Shown here piece by piece: positions 51,085 through 59,595 of a stretch of 64,000 nucleotides of DNA (the first letter of the stretch is position 1; every line of letters begins with the position of its first letter). The position numbers and the translations under genes were made by a program. Where the stretch lies: contig JACRPY010000002.1 of assembly GCA_016222945.1 (NCBI GenBank), positions 186,001 to 250,000 of the forward strand, given 5' to 3'. The DNA comes from Methanobacterium sp. (lineage in GTDB: Archaea > Methanobacteriota > Methanobacteria > Methanobacteriales > Methanobacteriaceae). The notes under the pieces are model-generated. The model searched no databases. It was not told where the DNA came from and worked only from the letters and a program-made list of their open reading frames with translations.

Positions 51085-51855
51085 ATGACTTTAAATTTAA
51101 AAGAACGTTTTTGGGAAGTAGATTCTCTTCGTGGGCTTGCAATTATAATGATGGTAACATTCCATCTTATATTTGACCTTAATTACTTTGGAGTATACAG
51201 TTTTGATTTATATTCTGGATTTTTATTCTGGTTTCAGAAGATAACTGCATTTATCTTTATTTTCCTTGTAGGAGTATCACTAAGCCTTAGTTACTCAAGA
51301 ACCACTATTTTAAATGATTATAAAGTTCCCAAAAATTTATTTTTAAAGTATTTAAAAAGAGGCCTTAAAATATTTTTTTATGGACTTCTAATCACTTTGA
51401 TAACATGGATATTTGTAAAACAAGAGTTTATAATTTTTGGAATCCTTCATCTTATTGGAATTGCCATAATTTTAGAGTATCCCTTCTTGAAACATAAATA
51501 TGTTAATTTATTTGCAGGATTAATATTTATTGCAGCCGGAATTTATCTAACAGGCTTTAGATTTGATTTTTATGGTCTTTTATGGCTGGGATTCATACCT
51601 AATAATTGGGGTACACTTGATTATTTTCCATTATTGCCGTGGTTGGGAGTGGTTTCTTTAGGGATATTTGCCGGAAAAATGATTTATAAAGATTACATTC
51701 GACAGTTTAAACTTCCTGATTTATCTAATTATCAAATTATAACTCTATTTGAATTTTTAGGGCGAAATTCGCTGGTAATTTATTTGATTCATCAACCAAT
51801 ACTGATTTTATTGCTCTATCTTTTGGGATATTTAAATATCAATTATTTCTTTTAA
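51085..51855 (+). CDS. DUF1624 (heparan-acetyltransferase-like) membrane protein
   Basis: A 256-residue protein with about eight membrane helices. FWEVDSLRGLAIIMMVTFHLIFDLNYFG at the N terminus contains the Arg and His typical of DUF1624/HGSNAT-type transmembrane acyltransferases, and FLGRNSLVIYLIHQPILILLLY closes the family pattern. Members transfer acetyl groups from cytoplasmic acetyl-CoA to external sugars. The acceptor here is unknown. Convergent with the methyltransferase-like gene at 51859 (3 bases apart). Confidence 0.82.
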   Translation: MTLNLKERFWEVDSLRGLAIIMMVTFHLIFDLNYFGVYSFDLYSGFLFWFQKITAFIFIFLVGVSLSLSYSRTTILNDYKVPKNLFLKYLKRGLKIFFYGLLITLITWIFVKQEFIIFGILHLIGIAIILEYPFLKHKYVNLFAGLIFIAAGIYLTGFRFDFYGLLWLGFIPNNWGTLDYFPLLPWLGVVSLGIFAGKMIYKDYIRQFKLPDLSNYQIITLFEFLGRNSLVIYLIHQPILILLLYLLGYLNINYFF

Positions 51856-51858
51856 AAC

Positions 51859-52563
51859 TTAAATGAATAAAGGGACACTCTCTTTATAGCCATTATACTC
51901 TGGAAATTCCTTTACCATTTCGTTTTCTTCTGTTTTGCAGACTCTAATGTAATAATAAATTAATATCGGCGCTAAAACTACAGTAATGATAGTTGGCCAT
52001 CCAAAGAGCCACCCAAGTATAATTAAAATAAATCCAAGATACTGAGGATGCCGTGAATATGCATATATTCCATCTGTAACCAACCCCTCTTTTTTAACAC
52101 TTTTATAAAGCTTAGTCCAGCCTACAATTATTATAAACATCCCTATTAACATTAAAATGGCCCCATAAGTCATGGCTATGTCCATACCAAATCCAACACC
52201 TAAAAAATGAAAACTAATAAGGTTAGGTGGAAGTTGTGTCCCTGGAGTAAAGAAGTATTTTGAAGCAAATAGAACTGTAAGGGGAATTCCATACATCTCT
52301 ATAAAGAGTGAAATGAAAAATGCACTGACTAAACCATATTCAACCCAATTAGCTTTTCTTCTGTAGGATAAAGGAATTAAAAACGCGATAAAAATAAGGA
52401 TACATATTATAACAATATGCCATTGTTGGGTTATAACGCCTGTAATAACGTTACTTGAAAGATAGACATAAAAATGATTGTAAAAACCATTAAAATAGAT
52501 AATGGGAATTAAAAAAAGAGATAGTAGTAGAATTCGAGGTATTAGATTTTTATATGTTCTCAT
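51859..52563 (-). CDS. Isoprenylcysteine carboxyl methyltransferase-like membrane protein
   Basis: A 234-residue membrane protein with about six to seven helices. The C-terminal region has VTDGIYAYSRHPQYLGFILIILGW, the Arg-His-Pro-x-Tyr motif of ICMT/PEMT-type methyltransferases that binds S-adenosylmethionine, and CKTEENEMVKEFPEYNGY, the conserved Glu-Glu end. Substrate is probably a lipid or lipidated peptide, not known here. I use the ATG at 52563 (after AGGTGTCTTC); an open frame continues 39 codons upstream but overlaps the divergent thioredoxin start and lacks coding character. Confidence 0.8.
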   Translation of the reverse strand: MRTYKNLIPRILLLSLFLIPIIYFNGFYNHFYVYLSSNVITGVITQQWHIVIICILIFIAFLIPLSYRRKANWVEYGLVSAFFISLFIEMYGIPLTVLFASKYFFTPGTQLPPNLISFHFLGVGFGMDIAMTYGAILMLIGMFIIIVGWTKLYKSVKKEGLVTDGIYAYSRHPQYLGFILIILGWLFGWPTIITVVLAPILIYYYIRVCKTEENEMVKEFPEYNGYKESVPLFI

Positions 52564-52643
52564 GAAGACACCTATATTGAATATATGATTTTTATTTTTA
52601 ACTAAAAAATTAAATTTAAATACATATAATAAATAATGGTGGT

Positions 52644-53297
52644 TTGATTCCCTATCTAATTTGCGATAAATGTAATTCATATTATAAACTTCAAAAGGGA
52701 GAATCCATAAAGGATCCTCAAAATCTGCGATTTTGGGACACCGAAAACGAAGTTTTCGAGTGTTTCGACAAGTGTGAATGTGGAAATAAGCTTGAATACT
52801 ACAAATATATTGGAGACTATACTAAAGGGCTTGAAAACAGGAAAATACGCACTAAAAATGAAGATTTAGCAGAGTTATGGGCTAAAAAAAGCACAGGCAT
52901 TAAGTTAGTATCTATTTTAGTGTTTTGCTCTCTTGGAATTTTATTAATAGCTGGAATATCAGGGATATCTTCCAACCAAGATAATTCTAATTTAAACACC
53001 GTTTCTGGAGGAGATAACGGAAATAAATTAACTATAGTTCTTTTATCTGCATCATGGTGTCCTGCATGCAAGGACCTTGATCAAAAAACACTTTCAGACC
53101 CTAAAGTTCAAGAAAAAATAGCTAATAACTATAATTTTAATAAGATAGATGTGGATCAAAATAAGGATGCTGCAATGAAATATGCAACAAATGGAAAAGT
53201 CACCCTCCCTACGATTATAATATTAGATGCAAATGGCAATGAAATAAAGAGATATGAAGGTTACATGACAGCAGACGAATTTTTAGGAATTCTTTAG
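52644..53297 (+). CDS. Zinc-ribbon, membrane-anchored thioredoxin-like protein with inserted palindrome
   Basis: A 217-residue protein. An N-terminal zinc ribbon (CDKCNSYYKLQKGES ... CFDKCECGNKLEYYK), one membrane helix (about 90-110), and a thioredoxin fold with SASWCPACKDLD, active-site CPAC, and cis-Pro region TLPTIIILD. It is a candidate exported or membrane disulfide reductase. The ribbon contains 16 extra residues (PQNLRFWDTENEVFEC) encoded by a 48-bp double palindrome at 52716-52763. The paralogous ribbon at the right end of this window lacks them. Start is TTG at 52644 directly after GGTGG. Confidence 0.85.
   Translation: MIPYLICDKCNSYYKLQKGESIKDPQNLRFWDTENEVFECFDKCECGNKLEYYKYIGDYTKGLENRKIRTKNEDLAELWAKKSTGIKLVSILVFCSLGILLIAGISGISSNQDNSNLNTVSGGDNGNKLTIVLLSASWCPACKDLDQKTLSDPKVQEKIANNYNFNKIDVDQNKDAAMKYATNGKVTLPTIIILDANGNEIKRYEGYMTADEFLGIL
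52716..52763 (+). repeat. 48-bp in-frame bipartite palindrome in the thioredoxin gene
   Basis: A half: CAAAATC-TGC-GATTTTG (52719-52735). B half: ACACCGAAAAC-GAA-GTTTTCGAGTGT (52738-52763; one bulge). Removing exactly 48 bases joins ESIKD to FDKCECG, the form expected from related zinc ribbons, so the insertion keeps the reading frame. Confidence 0.8.
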
Positions 53298-53431
53298 GGA
53301 AAAACAAACTTTTTTTAATAATGAATTTAAGTTTTTATACTTGGCAATTTAATATCTATTATATATTGAAAATTTGAAAATATCATGTTTAATATAATTG
53401 ACTTTTATTAATAAAAAATTAAGGTGTGGCC

Positions 53432-54805
53432 ATGAATCTTTTAAATAAATCGGAATCAATTAAAAATCACGAAATAACAGCATTAGAAAACTTAGAAAAA
53501 TCATTAAAAACCATAAAAAAGAATAACGATAATATAAACGCGTTTTTAGAGATAAAAGAAGAAGAAGCAATTCAAAAAGCTGAAAAAATTGATTCTAAAA
53601 TAAAAAAAGGGGAAAAAGTAGGTAAACTTGCAGGATTAACTATTGGAATAAAAAGTAACATTAATATTGAAGACTTTAAAATCACTGCAGCCTCAAAAAC
53701 CCTTGAAAATTATATTGGAAGTTATGATGCAACAGTAACTCAAAGAATAAAGGATGAAGATGCTATAATTATTGGAACAACCAATATGGATGAATTTGCG
53801 GCAGGAAGCTCAACTGAAACATCCTATTTCGGATATACAGAAAATCCTGCAGCTCCTGGAAGAATTCCAGGAGGTTCAAGTGGAGGTAGTGCCGCTGTAA
53901 TAGCTGCAGAAATGTGTGATTTATCTTTAGGTTCTGATACTGGAGGATCTATAAGAAACCCTGCATCTCACTGTGGAGTGATAGGGTTTAAACCAACTTA
54001 TGGGGTTGTTTCAAGACAAGGATTGCTTGATCTTGCAATGAGTCTGGAGCAAATTGGTCCTTTTGCTCATGATGCTGGTGGAATTGCTTTAATGCTTGAT
54101 ACAATTTCTGGATATGACCTAAAGGAGTGTACAACACTAAAAGAAACTCCAAATTTTGGGGAAATCACTGAAAAATCATCAGAACTTATGAAAGGAATGA
54201 AAGTGGGTGTAGTAAAAGAATTCTTTGATGTATCTGATGAACGGATAGTGGATATAGTTGAAGGAAGGATCGATGAAATGAGGGAGTCGGGTGTTGAAGT
54301 AGTAGAATTAAGCTTCGATTATATTGATTTATGCCTTCCAACATATTACCTCATAAACTATGTTGAATTCTTCTCTGCAACCAGAAAATATGATGGCCGA
54401 AAATATGGTTACAGAATTGAGGATGTATGTGGAGAGGAAGTTTTAAGAAGAATACACACTGGTTCTTACATAAGTCAGAAAGAATACAGTGGTAAATACT
54501 ATAAAAAAGCTTTACAGGCAAGATCACTAATTAGAAAGGAAATCACAAAACTTCTTCAAGGAGTAGATGCAATAGTAGGTCCAACCGTCCCAAAACTTCC
54601 ACATAAACTCGGTGAATCATTGGATCCACTGGAAATGTATGCATATGATGTTTTAACAGTAATAGCAAATCTTGCAGGAATTCCAGCAGGAAGTATGAAG
54701 GCAGGAGAAGTGAATGGAATACCGGTAGGGCTTCAAATTCAAGGAAAACCATTAGACGATGATAAAATTATTCAAATGATGGCTGGACTTGAAGATGCTA
54801 AATAG
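53432..54805 (+). CDS. gatA: Glutamyl-tRNA(Gln)/aspartyl-tRNA(Asn) amidotransferase subunit A
   Basis: A 457-residue amidase-signature enzyme. The Ser-cisSer-Lys triad is visible: Lys in AGLTIGIKSNINIE (about 73), the serine-rich loop RIPGGSSGGSAAVIAAEM (about 148) and GSDTGGSIRNPASHCG (about 171). GatA releases ammonia from glutamine and passes it to GatB for transamidation of misacylated tRNA. In archaea GatABC or GatCAB is used mainly for Asn-tRNA(Asn). gatB and gatC are not in this window. Start ATG at 53432 follows AAGGTG; GTG at 53426 is possible. Confidence 0.92.
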   Translation: MNLLNKSESIKNHEITALENLEKSLKTIKKNNDNINAFLEIKEEEAIQKAEKIDSKIKKGEKVGKLAGLTIGIKSNINIEDFKITAASKTLENYIGSYDATVTQRIKDEDAIIIGTTNMDEFAAGSSTETSYFGYTENPAAPGRIPGGSSGGSAAVIAAEMCDLSLGSDTGGSIRNPASHCGVIGFKPTYGVVSRQGLLDLAMSLEQIGPFAHDAGGIALMLDTISGYDLKECTTLKETPNFGEITEKSSELMKGMKVGVVKEFFDVSDERIVDIVEGRIDEMRESGVEVVELSFDYIDLCLPTYYLINYVEFFSATRKYDGRKYGYRIEDVCGEEVLRRIHTGSYISQKEYSGKYYKKALQARSLIRKEITKLLQGVDAIVGPTVPKLPHKLGESLDPLEMYAYDVLTVIANLAGIPAGSMKAGEVNGIPVGLQIQGKPLDDDKIIQMMAGLEDAK

Positions 54806-54857
54806 ATCTTCCTCATTTTTTAATTTTCATATTAATTAGAAATTCAAAGTGAAAATA

Positions 54858-56357
54858 ATGAAAAAAATAGGACTTTTATACGTAAAAGGTGCATTGCCAG
54901 TTTTTGAAAATTTTGGGAATTTACCAACCCATATTGTAAAAGAAAACGGATTATTAAATGGCAAAAAAGCACATGAAGCACTTGATGGCTTAATAATTCC
55001 TGGTGGAAGTATCATTGAATCACAAAGTGTAAGTGATACTCTAAAATCTGAAATTCGGAAAATGGAAAAGGCAGGAAAGTTTATTTTGGGGATGTGCTCT
55101 GGATTTCAGCTTCTTGCAAACAAAATAGACATAGGAAGACGTTCCCCATGCCCAATTGAAAGGGAGGGAATGGGAATTTTAGATGTTTCATTCCAGCCAA
55201 TGATTGGAACAGACAGAGTTGAAGCAGAAATCCTTGATAACTCCTTTTTAACCGAAGGAATGACTGGAGAGAAAGTTAAAGGGTTCCACTGCCATACCTA
55301 TGGGTTAATTGAAGGAGATGCACAGCCACTATTTTTATCCAATGTTAAACGAACAGATTATCAAAATAATCCTCGAAAAATATTATCAGGGGTTAAAAAT
55401 GATGAAGGAAATGTTATAGGCACAATGGTTCACGGTTGCCTGGATGAAAACAAAGCCCTTGTGGATAATATACTTAAATTTATTGATGCAACAGAAGAAG
55501 ATATTTTAGAAATTAAAGACAAAAATAAAGAACTTTTAGCGAAAATTAAAGGCGAAATGGGTATTGATACAAATATACATGCTGAATATTCTAAAACAGC
55601 TTCAGAAACTGAAAATATCCCAAAAACCCTAATGATAGCAAGTACTGGTTCAGATTCTGGAAAAACATTTATTACAACAGGTATCGTAGGAGTTTTAAGA
55701 AAAAGGGGCTATAAAGTAGGTGTACTAAAAGTTGGGCCTGATATAAGGGATATTGTGCCTTCACTTTACCTTAATAAGGAAAATATGGAGAAATTTTCAT
55801 CCATTCAAATTGGAGGGTTGGGTTGGATGGATTTAAAAGAGATCCTTGAAGAATTAAAACATCAAAACTATGGCATTGTTTTTATCGAGGGAGTTATGAG
55901 TGCATTTACAGGAATGCTCAATGAAAAAACACCATTTTCATCGGCAGAGATTGCAAAAGCAGCTGATATTCCAGTTATTATGGTTTCATCCTGCAGTAAA
56001 GGAGGAATTGAAACAGCAGCTATAGATATTGTAGGTCATATTGAAACAATGAATAAAATTGGAGTTAAAACAAGTGGAGTAATCCTAAACAGAGTATATG
56101 ACAAGTCCATTTCCAAGGTAGCATCTTCATTTATAACTGAAAAGACTAATGTGAATGTAATTGGAGAGATTCCAAAGATAAAGATGACTGAAAGAGGTAA
56201 TACTCCTGAAGTAGAAATAAAATTAGAAGAATTCTGTTTAAATGCTATGGAGGCAGTTGAGGAGCACTTAAATGTTACTGAAATCCTTGAAATGGCAAAG
56301 ATACCTGAGTTTAAAGGTTATTTATCACATGAGGATATTCTTAGATCTTTTAAATAA
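54858..56357 (+). CDS. CobQ/CobB-like amidotransferase with reversed domain order
   Basis: A 499-residue protein. The N-terminal about 210 residues are a class I glutamine amidotransferase domain: LDGLIIPGGSIIES, nucleophile Cys in LGMCSGFQLLANK, and the His site GTMVHGCLDEN. The C-terminal about 250 residues are a dethiobiotin-synthetase-like P-loop domain: ASTGSDSGKTFITTG, KVGPDIRDIVPSLYL, FIEGVMSAFTGM. CobQ, CobB and CfbB have the P-loop domain first and the amidotransferase last; here the order is inverted. ATP-dependent amidation of a tetrapyrrole or other carboxylate is likely, but the substrate is unknown. Start ATG at 54858 just after GTGAAAATA; a GTG at 54849 is possible. Confidence 0.82.
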   Translation: MKKIGLLYVKGALPVFENFGNLPTHIVKENGLLNGKKAHEALDGLIIPGGSIIESQSVSDTLKSEIRKMEKAGKFILGMCSGFQLLANKIDIGRRSPCPIEREGMGILDVSFQPMIGTDRVEAEILDNSFLTEGMTGEKVKGFHCHTYGLIEGDAQPLFLSNVKRTDYQNNPRKILSGVKNDEGNVIGTMVHGCLDENKALVDNILKFIDATEEDILEIKDKNKELLAKIKGEMGIDTNIHAEYSKTASETENIPKTLMIASTGSDSGKTFITTGIVGVLRKRGYKVGVLKVGPDIRDIVPSLYLNKENMEKFSSIQIGGLGWMDLKEILEELKHQNYGIVFIEGVMSAFTGMLNEKTPFSSAEIAKAADIPVIMVSSCSKGGIETAAIDIVGHIETMNKIGVKTSGVILNRVYDKSISKVASSFITEKTNVNVIGEIPKIKMTERGNTPEVEIKLEEFCLNAMEAVEEHLNVTEILEMAKIPEFKGYLSHEDILRSFK

Positions 56358-56453
56358 AAAAAGGATTTAATTTAAACTAATAATATTTTTATTTTAATTA
56401 AATTAAAAAAATAGCTCTAAAAAAGAATATTTAAAAGTTATTTTTGCTTATTA

Positions 56454-56597
56454 AATTCTTTATAAGCTTTTGTAACTTATTCATTTACGAGTAATTTTTG
56501 ATCAACCTTTTTTTAAAAGGTTGAATTCTTTATAAGCTTTTGTAACTTATTCATTTACGAGTAATTTTTGATCAACCTTTTAAAAGGTTGAATTCTT
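56454..56597 (-). repeat. Tandem repeat of the ribB 3' end (70- and 67-bp periods)
   Basis: AATTCTTTATAAGCTTTTGT begins at 56454 and 56524; the same AATTCTTTATAAGCTTTT begins a third time at 56591, inside ribB. Full copies also contain TTATTCATTTACGAGTAATT and the hairpin AACCTTTT/AAAAGGTT. Copies 1 and 2 lie beyond the stop codon (56572-56574). The third diverges into coding sequence. So the last residues of RibB and the terminator-like hairpin were multiplied by slippage or unequal exchange. Confidence 0.8.
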
Positions 56598-57255
56598 TAT
56601 AAGCTTTTATAACTTCTTCACCACTTAAAAATAGTAATCCTTCTTCTTCAGCGTATTTTTCAACTTCTGAAGTGGGAAGAGAGTTACCAGTCTTATCATC
56701 CATCATTTCACAGCATACAGCCACAGGAGTTAACCCTGCCATCTCTGTAAGAGCAATACACATTTCTGTATGGCCTTGTCTTTTAAGTACGTGTCCTTCA
56801 GCTGCTCGAAGTAGTGTAACGTGTCCTGGTGCCCTGAAATATTTTCCAAAATTATTGTAGGCACCGTTTTTGCATAGAAGAGCAAGTTCTTTTATAGTAC
56901 ATGCCCTGTCGTTATCAGTTATTCCTGTAAATGTTTTCCTGTGATTTACTGTTATTGAAAATGCGGATTTTTCATCGTAAGGTATGTCTGTGGGCGATAG
57001 TTCGCCAAGTACGGGATATTTAGGAGCTGCAACGTCCATTATATCAGTCATAAATGGAATTCCAAGTTTATCTGAAACTTCTGATGAAAGTGGAACGCAG
57101 ACAAGCCCACCAGCATCATTTCTTATTATTCTCATATGTTCAGGGGTCATATGTTCAGCTGCAACTATCATATCTGTTTCTTTTTCCCTGTTATCGCTAT
57201 CAAATACTAAAATGATTTCTCCATCTTTCAGCGCTTTCAATGCATCGTTTATCAT
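56572..57255 (-). CDS. ribB: 3,4-dihydroxy-2-butanone 4-phosphate synthase
   Basis: A 227-residue enzyme of riboflavin biosynthesis; it makes the four-carbon unit of riboflavin from ribulose 5-phosphate. The active site is recognisable: FDSDNREKETDMIVAAEHMT (acidic metal-binding loop), RNDAGGLVCVPL, FSITVNHRKTFTGITDNDRACT and GHVTLLRAAEGHVLKRQGHTEM. It is a stand-alone enzyme without a fused GTP cyclohydrolase domain. The 3' end lies within the tandem repeat. In this locus it precedes ribK on the same strand with 116 bases between, so riboflavin and flavin nucleotide genes are neighbours. Confidence 0.95.
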   Translation of the reverse strand: MINDALKALKDGEIILVFDSDNREKETDMIVAAEHMTPEHMRIIRNDAGGLVCVPLSSEVSDKLGIPFMTDIMDVAAPKYPVLGELSPTDIPYDEKSAFSITVNHRKTFTGITDNDRACTIKELALLCKNGAYNNFGKYFRAPGHVTLLRAAEGHVLKRQGHTEMCIALTEMAGLTPVAVCCEMMDDKTGNSLPTSEVEKYAEEEGLLFLSGEEVIKAYKEFNLLKG

Positions 57256-57371
57256 TTGATTGTGACTCCTTTAGGTTATTTAGTAAAAATGTAAATTTTA
57301 TGAATTCAACAATTAGGTATAATACATTTAAATGTACTTAACTATTTGCATAAAAAATTAAGGATCAAAAA

Positions 57372-57752
57372 TTAATAATTAAGAGCTATTTTAACAAAAT
57401 CTCCATTTTTAATACCTAATTCTTCTTTAAGATTTTTAGAGGCTATAAATTCAAGAATACTTTCTCCATGAGTTGTTTTTTTTGGAAAAATAATAGCACC
57501 ATTTATTGTATCATTTACAACTGCTTTTATAAGCAGTACATCCCCAAATTTACCTTCTCCTTTGATGATTTCCATTTTATCTTCCCGAATGGAATGAATG
57601 GCATTGATCTCACCCTCACCAATTTTAAGGTTTAAAGTACCTGGAAAAGGAGTGAAATTAAGTTTATCCTTAAACTGAGTTTTATATATGGGTAAAGACA
57701 TGAAATAAGCTCCTTCCCCTTGTCCTGACGTTACAATTCCTTTAATTTCCAT
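57372..57752 (-). CDS. ribK: CTP-dependent riboflavin kinase
   Basis: A 126-residue archaeal-type riboflavin kinase that phosphorylates riboflavin with CTP to give FMN. It starts MEIKGIVTSGQGEGAYFMSL, with the CTP-binding GxGxGxxF-like loop, and continues FTPFPGTLNLKI and TTHGESILEFIASKNLKEELGIKNGD, the cradle-loop barrel of this family. Length fits stand-alone members without an N-terminal DNA-binding domain. Same strand as sepS upstream and ribB downstream. Confidence 0.92.
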   Translation of the reverse strand: MEIKGIVTSGQGEGAYFMSLPIYKTQFKDKLNFTPFPGTLNLKIGEGEINAIHSIREDKMEIIKGEGKFGDVLLIKAVVNDTINGAIIFPKKTTHGESILEFIASKNLKEELGIKNGDFVKIALNY

Positions 57753-57827
57753 TTAAATCACATTAACTTAATCTTTTTTTTTAATAGTTTTATTTAGACA
57801 AATTGTTCAACAATCCTTTTTTTAAAC

Positions 57828-59423
57828 TTATTCCTTAACTACACAGGTTATAGTGCAGAAAACTGGCCCTCTTACATCTATTGCCTTATTTTTACTTGTT
57901 ATATAATTTAATGCAACATCATCAAGCCTTAAATTTATATCAGAAACAGATCTGGATATGGGAACCCTTACAGTGACTTTATCTTTACCGCTTACAACCA
58001 TCTCTTCAATTTTATAGGCTGCATATGCTGAAATACCGTCCATATAACTAATTCCGGTTGATATGCCTTTCTCCATAGCTTGAATGGCTTTTTCATCTTC
58101 AATATCTTTTAGGGGAACGCCAATTATATCGCCTTTGTTTATATAGATTTTATTCCATGCAGCAGGCCCTAACAGTTTTGTACCCTTTTCAGGTTCTATG
58201 GCTTTAACCAGTATATTTTTACCTAAAAAGTTGCCTTCAAAGGCTGTAAATTCACATGGTGATGTTACATCACCATTTTCTTTAAATACATTTGTTATAT
58301 CGTCCATTAACTGCTTACCTTCACCTGTTGCAGGATAATAATTTATTCTTAGCATCGAAGCAATTTCACGGTCTGAAAGCTTCCATTTACCGTAAGTTTC
58401 AGGATAAACCATTTCTCTTATATCTAACTGATTATAGAGGAGCATTGCAATCCTTTCAACACCTACACCAATGTTTAAAACATCTTTTTCAATTCCATAC
58501 TTTGCAAGGGCAATTGGTGAATACAACCCAAAAGTAGCCACTTCTACCCATTCATTGAGCTTAGGGTGATATCCATAAACTTCTGTTTGAGTGTCAGCGA
58601 CATAATATTTTGATTTCTTTTCATCTGGGGCAAATTTAAACTGTTCAAAACCAAAATGCTCAAGTAAATTTTCAGATATGACTTTACCCAGATCTAAAGA
58701 GACTTCATCACCAACAACAACACAGGAGGCTGAATGGTAAGTCATAAGATGGCTTGCATCCTCACGTTGTTCTCTTCTAAAACATCGGTCAATAGAAAAC
58801 AGTTTAATGGGTAACGGCCTTTTGTTATGGATATTTTGGAGGGTTATAAACCATCCGGAGGTCATATGTGATCTTAAAGTTGTTTTAGAAGCTATAGGTT
58901 TTAATTCACGGATTTCTGGGAAGAATTTTTCAATAACACGAAGCCCTACATCATCTGAAACTTCAAGAGCTTTTGAAACCTCTAAAACTAAATCATCCCC
59001 ACTTATATCTCCTTTTTTATAGCCTCTAAATACATTCTTTAGATTATTGAGTTTTTCTCCCTTTAGATTAACTCCAATTTTTTCAATTTTCTCAATTTTA
59101 TCCATTCCAATCCCAATATCTGGTCTTGGAAGTCCTGCAAGATAAAAACATCTGTCTAAGACTGCTGGAGCCTCAGGGCCGAATTGTTTGTAAATATGGT
59201 CTTCTTCAATGAAAACAGGGTTTACTGCTTCGCTAAACCCTAAATTTAGATATGCTTGTCTTAACTGGGCCACTGTATCGTATAGCATATGGGTTTTACC
59301 AGTTTTAAGAGTTAAACGAGGATATTCCTCATCATGATGGGGTTTTTTTAAAGTTTGTGGAGTCATTGCCCATGCTCCCTCAAAATCCTTTTTTGCAAGC
59401 TTAATAATTTTCTTTTTATCCAA
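57828..59423 (-). CDS. sepS: O-phosphoseryl-tRNA(Cys) synthetase (SepRS)
   Basis: A 531-residue class II synthetase that charges tRNA(Cys) with O-phosphoserine, the first step of the indirect cysteine pathway in methanogens. It shows MTPQTLKKPHHDEEYPRLTL and EEDHIYKQFGPEAPAVLDRCFYLAG near the start, and the class II motif 2 RCFRREQREDASHLMTYHSAS (about 225-245). Motif 3 is GVGVERIAMLLY (about 325). Its partner SepCysS is not in this window. Diagnostic of methanogens and relatives. Start ATG at 59423 follows GGGGGTATTATTTGG. Confidence 0.95.
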   Translation of the reverse strand: MDKKKIIKLAKKDFEGAWAMTPQTLKKPHHDEEYPRLTLKTGKTHMLYDTVAQLRQAYLNLGFSEAVNPVFIEEDHIYKQFGPEAPAVLDRCFYLAGLPRPDIGIGMDKIEKIEKIGVNLKGEKLNNLKNVFRGYKKGDISGDDLVLEVSKALEVSDDVGLRVIEKFFPEIRELKPIASKTTLRSHMTSGWFITLQNIHNKRPLPIKLFSIDRCFRREQREDASHLMTYHSASCVVVGDEVSLDLGKVISENLLEHFGFEQFKFAPDEKKSKYYVADTQTEVYGYHPKLNEWVEVATFGLYSPIALAKYGIEKDVLNIGVGVERIAMLLYNQLDIREMVYPETYGKWKLSDREIASMLRINYYPATGEGKQLMDDITNVFKENGDVTSPCEFTAFEGNFLGKNILVKAIEPEKGTKLLGPAAWNKIYINKGDIIGVPLKDIEDEKAIQAMEKGISTGISYMDGISAYAAYKIEEMVVSGKDKVTVRVPISRSVSDINLRLDDVALNYITSKNKAIDVRGPVFCTITCVVKE

Positions 59424-59595
59424 ATAATACCCCCTATATCATATTTAATGTGTTATAAAATCTTTGTTAACTTGAAATTTGATTTTTTTATATTTTAGGT
59501 TAATAATAAGAATTTTGCATTGATCCTTTTTATATTTAGTCCTACCTGTTATCATGTGATCAAAATTTAAATAATATAGCATATAATTTCATACT

